Position numbers and translations under genes: made by a program
Notes under the pieces: generated by a model
Seen by the model: the letters and a program-made list of their open reading frames with translations, nothing else
Told to the model about the DNA's origin: nothing
Databases searched by the model: none
Part shown: one piece after another, positions 35,357-44,250 of the stretch
Layout of the letters: every line of letters starts with the position of its first letter
Numbering within the stretch: position 1 is the stretch's first letter
NCBI GenBank assembly: GCA_029891385.1
Contig: CM057228.1
Location: 52,291,783-52,355,782, forward strand
Reading direction: 5' to 3'
DNA: 64,000 nucleotides
Source of the DNA: Erythroxylum novogranatense
Taxonomy: Eukaryota > Streptophyta > Magnoliopsida > Malpighiales > Erythroxylaceae

Positions 35357-35901
35357 TTTCTCCCCCTCTTAAAAGAATTTCTTCCTCAAAATTCCTACTA
35401 AGACATTATCAAGTAACACAATCTCTTAACTAATTCCTTTCCAATAGATCATAATCAAATACTTTTCTTATCTAATTTCCTTATCATACATATTCTTAAC
35501 TCATTCACAATGAATCACTATAATCATCAAATCACTATAGCCGCAAATCAATGTTTCTCAATCTATTTCCACAAGTCAAGGGTCCAATTCTTAATGAACC
35601 TTAATATGGACCCATCATCATTCAATCCTTATCATTCATGTCATCTTTCAAATAATCATTATTTACCTCACAAAAGTATAGTCCATATCATTTCATCCCA
35701 AATCATCAAGAATTACCAATCTCATTTTCCTTAACACAATCCTAAAATCAATCGCATTTCTTATTACCTAAATCGAACAATCACTTAGCACATTCTCACA
35801 AATTTAATTTCATTCTTTCAAACTTTTGTCAATTTCTCATGCAAATCACTCATACACATACGCTCAAGTAAGATCCTATTACTAGGCTCTGATACCATAA
35901 A
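35357..35901 (-). mobile_element. Gia2 internal region (noncoding), PPT and PBS
   Basis: 545 bp. The PPT at 35357-35370 and the PBS (TGGTATCAGAGCC on minus, 35885-35897) are in the same relation to the LTRs as in Gia1. Words such as TTATCAAGTAA near the PPT are shared with Gia1. No coding frame. Confidence 0.82.
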
Positions 35902-36232
35902 TGTTGGGACTCGATCTCGGGACCGGATCCCAACCAAAAAAGAAAAAAACGAAATCGAAAAAAATCGAAGGAATCTAAAGCAGAATTTGTTGGAGCAATG
36001 ATGGTTGACAAATTAATTCCACTTATGTTTTGATAATAATAAAATGTATAGAATTGGTTAAGAAATTGTTTCAGGTATTTTGGGATTGATATTCAATGAA
36101 AGAATTGTACAAATCAAGATGGGCAAGTGTTTAATCATTGAAGAATCAAGATGGAAGTTTCCTATAAGTGAAAGAGGCTTAAATAATGAAGATTATAGAA
36201 GATTTGAGTGGATATTACCGTTGAAGCTTACA

Positions 36233-36430
36233 TAAGTCGACTAGAACATCATATGTCGACTAATATATGAAGATATGTCAACACAAGTCAACTAACAGCA
36301 TACAAGTCGACTTATCGTGGACCACAAGTCGACTTACACATCACAAGTCGACTTATAGAAGAGCAGAGATGCAAGTTTACGTAAAATGTTGTCACAAGTT
36401 GACTTATACAACTCGACAAGTCGACTTATG
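36233..36430 (+). repeat. Cluster of AAGTCGACTT palindromes in SireN1 U3
   Basis: At least six GTCGAC cores, mostly within AAGTCGACTTA, plus degenerate GTCAAC and GTTGAC versions, over 200 bp with irregular spacing. The 3' LTR repeats the cluster (39805-40000) and three more lie in the internal region (38938-38995). They sit just upstream of the TATA box, so transcription-factor sites are possible. Confidence 0.9.
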
Positions 36431-36734
36431 GGTACAACACATTAATTCTAACGGTCCAATTAGCCAAAAATGGAAGGGAGATTATTAAGGAACGGTCATT
36501 TCAATCCAGCAACGGCTAGAATAAGTCCCAACAGCTATATTTCTTCTTATATGAAGGGTGGATGATTGATGAAGAAGTGACACGTGTTCTAGAAGCCAAA
36601 ATACTCTTATCTTGCTCCAAATTACTCATCATTTTTCTTACTTTGTTTACATTTGTATTGAGCACTTGTTCTTAGATCTTTATCCTATTTTTTTTTACAA
36701 ATTGAGTGACTAGTGGTAGGTCACGTGTGAGGTA

Positions 36735-36893
36735 GCTTGAGCCGGAAATCAAGTATTGTTGGTAGGATTTGTGCTGGAAGACAAATCATCTGTAAAGGTT
36801 GCTTGAGCCAGAAATCAAGCGATATTGGTAGGATTTGTGCCGGAAGACAAATCAAGTGTAAAGGTAGCTTGAGCCGGAAATCAAGCAGGATTG
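36735..36893 (+). repeat. 66-bp tandem repeat in SireN1 LTR
   Basis: About 2.4 units start GCTTGAGCC at 36735, 36801 and 36867. Each includes GGAAATCAAG and GGTAGGATTTGTGC. It lies downstream of the TATA box, probably in R/U5. It is repeated in the 3' LTR at about 40305-40460, where the first unit is decayed. Confidence 0.9.
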
Positions 36894-37141
36894 TAAGAGT
36901 TCACACTGAACTACAAAGTGTGTAATAAAGTGGTTTGCAAAATCCTAAGTGGGAGCTTAGGTAGAGGACGTAGGTCTTAGCACCGAACCTCTATAAAAAC
37001 AAGTGTTTGATCTTCTTCCCTACTCTTTGTATTTAAATTTGTTTAAATTACTATTGTGTGAATTAACTTTTGATTTTATTATAGAAATTCTTAAAGAATT
37101 TTAAAGATATATTCAACCCCCCCTTCTAGATCACTTACAAT

Positions 37142-37153
37142 TGGTATCAGAGC
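37142..37153 (+). other. PBS of SireN1
   Basis: TGGTATCAGAGC, complementary to the 3' end of plant initiator Met tRNA, two bases after the LTR end. Confidence 0.92.
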
Positions 37154-37167
37154 AGAAGTATCTAGGG

Positions 37168-38808
37168 ATGGCACACAATAACTTAGCGGAAGAAGGTAAT
37201 ACTAATAATCGCCCTCCTTTATTTAATGGTACTAATTATTCTTCTTGGAAAAATCCTATGAAGTACCACATCATTAGCGAGGGAGTAGAATATTGCAAGA
37301 TAATTATCTTCGGTCCACAACCACCGTTAAAAGAAAATGGTGAGTTAAAAACGGAGCTGGAATACGATGACAATGACTGGAGGCAAGCCTACATCAACGC
37401 TGAAGCGATGAAGCTAATCTATTGCGCTCTCACAGTTGAGGAAAGAAACTGAGTTAACTCGTGTACCAGCGCCAAAGAAATGTGGGAAAGACTCTGCATC
37501 ACCCACGAAGGAACCAACCAAGTCCGGGAAACAAAGATCAACATGCTTCTCCATGACTATGAAATGTTTGTCATGAAGGAAGGTGAGTCTATTTCCATTA
37601 TGCTTGATCGTTTTGCAGAAATCATAAATGAATTAGGCAACATTGGAAAGCACATGACGGATAGCGAGAAGGTGAAGAAGATTCTTCGCTCACTACCGAA
37701 AGAATGGGACTCACAAGTCACAACAATTATGGAATCCAAAGATCTCAATCATCTGGAATTCAACGCCTTGGTGGGATCACTTATCAACTATGAGATCATT
37801 CTCAAATCGAGAGGAGGTAGAGGTAAGTCACAAAAGTCAATTGCTTTAAAAGCTAATACTTCTTCTCTTGATGAAAGTGATGAAGAAATAGATGAAGAAG
37901 AGGATGATGAAGTAATGGCAATGTACGCCAGAAATTTGAGAAAATTCAAGGGACTTCTCAAAAATCGAAGGAAGGAATTAAATGGTGGAAGAAATGGAGA
38001 AAGGAAGAAATTTGCCATGGAAAGAAGATCCAAGGGTTATGACGAAAAGAAAAGCTCATCCTTAAATTCAAATCTCCAGAAAAATGACAAAGGGAAAAAG
38101 AAAGCTAGCCTTATAGCCACGTGGAGTGATGATGAGGAAGCATTTCAAAGCAATGATGAAAACAACCTAGCACTTATGGCAAATAGCTTCTCAACAAGTG
38201 ATGATGAAGATGAGGTACATTTCATTGATCAAGATCTTATAGATTCTTTTAACGCTTTACAAATTGATTTTGAAGAAGCTATTGAGATCAATAAAAAATT
38301 GAGAAAGAAAATAAGAGAACTAGTTGCTGAAAATAATGCCTTACATGAGACGATTGATGATTTAGATTGTCCTAAGGAAGATCATTCTGCATGTCTTGCT
38401 GAAAAAGAAAGTCTTACTTGTGAGTTTGATAAACTTAGAAAGGAATTTTCTTATGTGGTTGGAAAATTTGCTGATGGAAATGCAAAGTTTGAAGAGATGT
38501 TATCTTTACAAAGATATTCTATTTCTAAACATGGTTTGGGATATGATCCTTATAATAGAGATTGTTCTTTAATTTCCAAATTTACCAAGGATGGAAAAGT
38601 TGCTCAATGTGCTAGATGCTTAAAAGATGGTCATATAGAAATTGCATGTAAAAGTATTAGGAGATGTGTTAAGGTTAAGAAAATCTGGGTGGTAAAAGGT
38701 ACAACACCTTCTAATGTGGTTTATATGACTAACCAAAATGGACCCAAGATGGCTTGGGTACCAATGAGAAGAAAGGATGTTTCAGTTGTAGGTACAAGCA
38801 AGGAATGA
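37168..38808 (+). pseudogene. SireN1 gag (Copia type, UBN2 family) with one stop
   Basis: The ATG at 37168 is 29 bp after the LTR, the usual place. Residues 1-95 start with PPLFNGTNYSSWK (typical Copia gag N-terminus); an in-frame TGA at 37450-37452 (probably a former CGA Arg codon) is followed directly by the UBN2 core (SAKEMWERL, LLHDYEMFVMKEGESI, ILRSLPKEWDSQVT). Then come a Lys/Glu-rich linker with acidic runs (DEEIDEEEDDE), a coiled-coil-like stretch, and one zinc knuckle CARCLKDGHIEIAC (C-x2-C-x4-H-x4-C). The protein would form the virus-like particle and bind RNA. Apart from the stop the frame is open. Confidence 0.92.
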
Positions 38809-38809
38809 A

Positions 38810-38899
38810 AATCAACCAAGCACATGGTACATTGATAGAAGATATTCAAGGCATATAAGTGGAGACAACAACAAAGATTCCATCATCATTTACACTTAG
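38810..38899 (+). pseudogene. SireN1 protease relic
   Basis: In the +1 frame after the gag stop, about 29 codons resemble the Copia protease start (STWYIDRRYSRHISGD), where working enzymes have DSG; the catalytic triad reads DRR. It ends at TAG and the rest of pol is absent. This marks where the pol deletion began. Confidence 0.75.
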
Positions 38900-39558
38900 G
38901 CTGAAATGTGATTGAATTGGAGTACTGGTATATTCTAGTCGACTTATGGATGTCTAAGTCGACTAATTGGTGAAATGTCTGGTAACAAGTCGACTTATGT
39001 CTACATGGATTCTTTAAAACCTATTCTTCTTTTCACTCTCCGTAATGACTATTGTTATGTTAGGACAATTGCCTTTATTTGTGTTTGCTGTTTTGTTTAT
39101 TTATGGGCTGCATTTGCGACTATTTTTCATTTTTCATATTGGTTTTTAATTTTGACAAAAAGGAGGAGTAATATTGGAAATTGATAATTGGTATCTTTTA
39201 GTCACCGTAATTTGATTGAGGGGGAGTGTGTTTGATTTGAGACTATTTGTGTTTGATGACTTGTTTCTTTATTTAATATGATTGCGATAATTCATCTTTT
39301 GTTGGTTTGTATTAGTTGTTTTGATTATGACAAAAAGGGGGAGAAAAATGAGAAATTGGATTTTTTTTAGTTACTTGATTAAGGGGGAGTTTGTTAAAAT
39401 TTTAATTGATTTTTCAAGGTTATTAAAATTCAATGATTTATATGATTGAGGAGACTTCTAACCAAAATGACAAGGTATAAAAACCTTGATCAATGTTTCT
39501 TTGTTTTCATTTCTTAAACAATTTCTAAGTATTTTGTCATTATCAAAAAGGGAGAGAT
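38900..39558 (+). other. SireN1 3' internal noncoding region with multiple PPTs
   Basis: Holds three AAGTCGACTT-type palindromes (38938-38995) and four purine tracts: GAGGGGGAG (39218), AAAAAGGGGGAGAAAAA (39332), AAGGGGGAG (39381) and the true PPT AAAAAGGGAGAGAT beside the LTR (39545-39558). Repeated PPTs before the 3' LTR are characteristic of Sireviruses. Confidence 0.8.
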
Positions 39559-40705
39559 TGTTGGACCAATGGTAGTTGACAAATTAATTCCACTTATGTT
39601 TTGATAATAATAAAATGTATAGAATTGGTTAAGAAATTGTTTCAGGTATTTTGGGATTGATATTCAATGAAAGAATTGTACAAATCAAGATGGGCAAGTG
39701 TTTAATCATTCAAGAATCAAGATGGAAGTTTCCTATAAGTAAAAGAGGCTTAAATAATGAAGATTATAGAAGATTTGAGTGGATATTACCGTTGAAGCTT
39801 ACATAAGTTGACTAGAACATCATATGTCGACTAATATATGAAGATATGTCAACACAAGTCGACTAACAGCATACAAGTCGACTTATCGTGGACCACAAGT
39901 CGACTTACACATCACAAGTCGACTTATAGAAGAGCGGAGATGCAAGTTTACGTAAAATGTTGTCACAAGTCGACTTATACAACTCGACAAGTCGACTTAT
40001 GGGTACAACACATTAATTCCAACGGTCCAATTAGCCAAAAATGGAAGGGAGATTATTAAGGAACGGTCATTTCAATCTAGCAACGGCTAGAATAAGTCCC
40101 AACAGCTATATTTCTTCTTATATAAAGGGTGGATGATTGATGAAGAAGTGACACAAGTTCTAGAAGCCAAAATACTCTTATCTTGCTCCAAATTGCTCAT
40201 CATTGTTCTTACTTTGTTTACATTTGTATTGAGCACTTGTTCTTAGATCTTTATCCTATTTCTTTTACAAATTGAGTGACTAGTGGTAGGTCACGTGTGA
40301 GGTAACAGTAGAAAATCAAGTATTGTTGGTAGGATTTGTGCCGGAAGACAAATCATCTGTAAAGGTTGCTTGAGCCAGAAATCAAGCGGTATTGGTAGGA
40401 TTTATGCCGGAAGACAAATCAAGTGTAAAGGTAGCTTAAGCCGGAAATCAAGCGGGATTGAAAGAGTTCACACTGAACTACAAAGTGTGTAATAAAGTGG
40501 TTTGCAAAATCCTAAGTGGGAGCTTAGATAGAGGACGTAGGTCTTAGCACCGACCTCTATAAAAACAAGTGTTTGATCTTCTTCCCTACTCTTTGTATTT
40601 AAATTTGTTTAAATTACTATTGTGTGAATTAACTTCTGATTTTATTGTAGAAATTCTTAAAGAATTTTAAAGATCTATTCAACCCCCCCTTCTAGATCAC
40701 TTACA
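39559..40705 (+). mobile_element. 3' LTR of SireN1
   Basis: Nearly identical to the 5' LTR. It has the intact TATA box TATATAAA at 40119-40126. Differences are mostly single bases; the first 66-bp unit has lost its start. Confidence 0.93.
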
Positions 40706-42322
40706 GAATTTTATCAGAAATTTATAATACGAAAGAAACAAACGGATCAGAAATCGAAAAGCGAATTCGAATGCGAAACGAATCAAAAGCGAGTAAATAG
40801 CATAACGAACCGGAAAACGAAACGAAAGTGGCCGAAACCAACGCGAATTTAAATCGAATCAATCGAATCTGAAGGCAAATCAAAGATATCGAAACTGAAT
40901 CGAACATGAAACAGATTGGGAAAATCGAATAACAAAATGCGGAAACGAAATCGAAAGTAGAAAGAACACACGAATTGAAGCGAGTCACAAAACGGACACA
41001 AGGCGAAAACGGATCCGACATCCGAAAACATACACTTTAGAAAAGCGTCGCGTTGGAAATCCTAAGACTAACCTATCCGATATCGATATAAATTTTTCTT
41101 TTCTTTTCTTTTGTCATAAATACTCCCACATGACAACATAATCACACATCATACGCACATTTGGTATTTAACAAAATTTCGGCAGCATAACGGATGCATT
41201 CTAACTAACCCAAACCTGCAAAGTGTTCAAAATACACTTCTATATTCTCACATAATAGCCAGTATCATCAGACTCCCCGTCCGAAATCTAACACAACAAA
41301 CACAATCCTATATCTACATATCCATATCCAAAACACATTATCCAAATCCAATTTATTTCCCAATTCAATATACAAATCATAATTCAATCCAAACCCAAAA
41401 ATCAATCATATTTATATACAATCAAATTCACATCCATATTCATATGCAAACATACATTCAAATCTCAAATCCTACACAAATCCCATGTGGATCTTAATTC
41501 AATACACATACCAAGCCGTAAGTTACAATCCTTAGCCACACAATTCCAATTCGCAATCCTTCACATTTCAATATATAACTTAATAGACTAAACCCATGTA
41601 CAATTTCATAGCTTCATACCATCATGAATTAAAAATTTACAAAACCTTAATAGCTTTCCAAGCCATAACTCAAACCTATACAAAAATCCAAATTACTCAA
41701 AATACAAAAACATGCACAAATCGAACTAATGTCTTGAATGTCTTTCATCCGATCTCTTGCTCGAATACCTGGAGATGGGGATGCAAAGGGGGTGAGCTTA
41801 TAGCTCGTAGATAATACGTTTATAAATCGAAAAATAAGCAAAAACTATTTTTCAAGACGTTTGCCATTTATAAACATTTCACAGTCGAAAATTCAAAAGC
41901 TCATTTTCTGTTGGGTCCGGGCCCCGTATCCCCGATTCCCGAGGGTGGCCCCTCGGGCTACGCCGGCGACGGGCGCTCAAATACCGTCGGACCCGATCCC
42001 AAAATTTATACATATACATATACATAGTTCGATCATAATTCACACATCATCATTCTCAGACAATCCAGCACTTACACATGCATCTAACCATGAATTAAAC
42101 TCATGCCATAACAATCTGAAGGAATGTCACAAGTATTCAAAATTATCCAAAATACAAAATAAGTTTCAATCCAAAATACATGGAAATGCTCTATGATAAT
42201 ATGCTCGGAGGGCCAACCAAAATACAAACTTATGGCAAAGCTCCTAATTAACTCGAAGTTTTCGATGCCTCGCAAGTTCAAAGATCGGCCTGTTCTGCAC
42301 CTGAGGAGGGAAAGTAATGGGT

Positions 42323-42787
42323 TGAGCTACACAGCTCAGTGGTTAATATAATTATAGCCATCGGCAACTATCACAAATCCCAGCATATGAATGTATATAT
42401 CTTATATCTATAGGCATCAATTCAAGCATTCGTATGTTAGTCAAGCAATTGTTTGCATTCAATATAATCAATTCAATTCATAAACATGTCACAAGCATTC
42501 ACAATGAACAATTCACATATGCAATGCACATCACAATGACTCGAGGGTTCCATGGAAACAAAAGGGAGAAACCGAAGTTTACACCCTGAACAAAATGAGT
42601 CCATTCGGAGTTCATAGGCCACAAGCGAGCAGCCGGGAGAAGGCTCTTGTCTACGTGCACGTGACGAACGAAATGGTTCCACTCTCGCCCAAACAAAAGC
42701 ACATAATCATGCTCATAATCGTTTTATCATATGACATTCCTTCATATCTTGTATTCATTCAAAATGCCATGACCGAAGTCGAGGCAT
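42323..42787 (-). other. Structured leader block in Tek2 LTR
   Basis: HP2: TGAGCT (42323-42328)-ACAC-AGCTCA (42333-42338). HP4: AGCC (42631-42634)-GGGAGAA-GGCT (42642-42645). HP5: outer ATGCC (42764-42768)/GGCAT (42783-42787), inner GAC (42771-42773)-CGAA-GTC (42778-42780), which on the sense strand is a C(UUCG)G tetraloop. HP1 is not clear in this copy. Confidence 0.62.
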
Positions 42788-43282
42788 AACATGCTCGGAA
42801 TCGAAATGTCATGCTATCAATTTCCATGGTTCTTTCAAAATATATGAAATCAAAATCATTCAATTCATCACATTTAAACATGCATAACCAATAACATATA
42901 TTCATACATAGGCAAGAAGTTGCCTAATCACACAATAACTATAAGTATATTACCCACCTAGAATCGCTCGAGTAGTTGACTCACTGGTGCCCTTCCTCTT
43001 GCGATAAAATCGGGTCAGCTTGGTTTCCTAAAACAACCAAGTTTCCATCCAATCAATATCCACAGAAAATAATCAAAGCTTAAAAAGCCAAAACAAAGCA
43101 TTAAAAGTCTCCATCCGACTCCCATCTAAATTCTCGAACCCTTCGAAACAATTTCTGAACTTCCCTTCTTCATACAACTCGTAGCCCTTGATCTCTAGTT
43201 CACAACGGATCAAAAATCACCTTAATCAGACATCTACACCAAAAGATATGCCCAAAATAATAAAAATTTCATTTTCGGACAA

Positions 43283-43482
43283 AAGGGAGCTCGCTGCAGC
43301 GAAGGCTTCGTTCACCGCGGCGAAGGCCAAGCCTTCGGGGCGAGGAGCCGAGCACGTCGCGGCGTGCACGCATGCGTGCACCTCGACGCACGCCTCCCCG
43401 GCACGCCGTGGCGTGCACCTCGGCGTGCACAAATTCGCACGCCGTGGCGTGCTCTTGAGCACGTCGTGACGTGCGGATCAGG
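43283..43482. other. GC-rich, CpG-dense island in Tek2 U3
   Basis: Repeats of GCACGTCGCGGCGTGCACG-like words: CGTGGCGTGC occurs twice and related versions several times. Strongly palindromic and sharply bounded by AT-rich DNA. Frames across it are Arg/Ala-rich on both strands and are not genes. The position is comparable with the islands in S2 and F. Confidence 0.8.
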
Positions 43483-44158
43483 GAAACGTTCCCGAACCCG
43501 AAAAAATCCCAGATTTTCCAACTCCAATCCATTCCAAACTCAAATGCAACACATCTAAGGCATAGATCAATACTTCTACTACAGTTATAACCCATTCTAA
43601 GCTTCAAATCCAACACAAACACATCAACTCAAGGAAATCTCTACATTTATTCCCTGAAACCCTAAAACCTTCGATTCTCACAGATTCAAGCCATCTTAGA
43701 GTTTAATCCAACTAAAACGAGCTTAAACAAAACGAGACTTACCCAGAAATGATTCGAAACTGTCGGAAATCTCAAAGGTCGAAAATCTCTCTTCTTCTCC
43801 TCTTCTTCTCCACGACGGCGCACTCCTCTTCTTTCTCTTCTTTCTTTCTTCTTTTCTTCTTCTTTTCTCTTTCTCTTTCTAATTCCCTACTTAAGGCAAA
43901 AGTAATATTAAGACCATAATACCCCTCCTAATAAGCCTAAATCCATTCCAACGTAAATGAACTTCCCAAAATGCCCTCACATAACTTAATCCTCTAATTC
44001 TCATTTAAACCACATTTTAGCCGTAATTATCCACTAATGTTCCCAATTAACTCAAACTAAGGCATAAAATCACAATTATCACAATTCATACTGAATAATA
44101 TCATATATAAAAAATTCGGGGTCTAACATTTCTCCCTCTCTTAAAAGAAATTTTGTCC

Positions 44159-44250
44159 TCAAAATTTACCTGAATCATCGAAGAGATGCAAATACTTCTC
44201 CCGCATGGCTTCCAATGGCTCCCAAGTAGCCTCCTCTACCGAATGGTTCC
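44159..44250 (-). pseudogene. Tek2 chromodomain, C-terminal end
   Basis: About 30 codons ending in TGA at 44159: HSVEEATWEPLEAMREKY then HLFDDSGKF. This is the end of the chromodomain, continuous with the part at 56002-56119 once Gia3 is removed. The W-E-P core matches Tek1. The bases before the PPT are those shared with Gia elements. Confidence 0.88.

Larger units (their letters stand above)
35988..37139 (+). mobile_element. 5' LTR of SireN1
   Basis: TGTTGGAGCAATG to ATCACTTACA. It contains a palindrome cluster in U3 (36233-36430), a TATA-like TATATGAA at 36548-36555 (intact TATATAAA in the 3' LTR) and a 66-bp tandem repeat downstream of it. Confidence 0.93.
35988..40705 (+). mobile_element. 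SireN1: non-autonomous Copia element (Sirevirus-like), gag only
   Basis: 4718 bp with a perfect duplication GAATT (35983-35987 and 40706-40710). LTRs of 1152 and 1147 bp are nearly identical, so it is one of the younger insertions. PBS for initiator Met tRNA at 37142. The internal 2.4 kb encodes gag and the first few codons of protease, then noncoding DNA with several PPT-like tracts; integrase, RT and RNase H are absent. Gag style, repeated PPTs and palindrome-rich LTRs are known Sirevirus traits. It would need proteins from a full relative. Confidence 0.9.
35902..41908 (-). mobile_element. 5' LTR of Gia2, split by SireN1 and cut by Tek2
   Basis: Pieces 35902-35987 and 40711-41908 (1.3 kb in all) are the sense end of the LTR: TGTTGGGACTCGATC beside the PBS, the CGTCGCGTTGGAAATCC block near 41047, HP3 remnant (41270-41285) and HP2 GAGCT (41794-41798)-TAT-AGCTC (41802-41806). 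At 41908 the LTR is interrupted by Tek2, which runs out of the window, so the rest of this LTR should lie beyond position 64000. Confidence 0.82.
41909..44128 (-). mobile_element. 3' LTR of Tek2
   Basis: 2220 bp, TGTTGGGTCCGGGCC (left) to TTCGGGGTCTAACA (right), beside a PPT (GAGAGGGAGAAA on minus, 44129-44140). In sense order: CpG island, a purine/pyrimidine switch near 43850, donor-like TAGGTGGGTAAT (42951-42960), hairpin block, GC-rich end. It matches the 5' LTR closely from about 41998 to 42490 but not in its first 90 bp. Confidence 0.9.

Noticed and set aside
40722..41031. Overlapping frames of 60-99 codons rich in Phe, Ser and Arg
   Set aside because: They lie in the CGAAA-rich sense end of the Gia2 LTR; similar low-complexity frames occur in all Gia LTR ends in differing frames.
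43188..43622. Several overlapping Arg/Ala/His-rich open frames on both strands
   Set aside because: They are produced by the CpG-rich palindromic island of the Tek2 U3; frames on both strands with low complexity and no domain.
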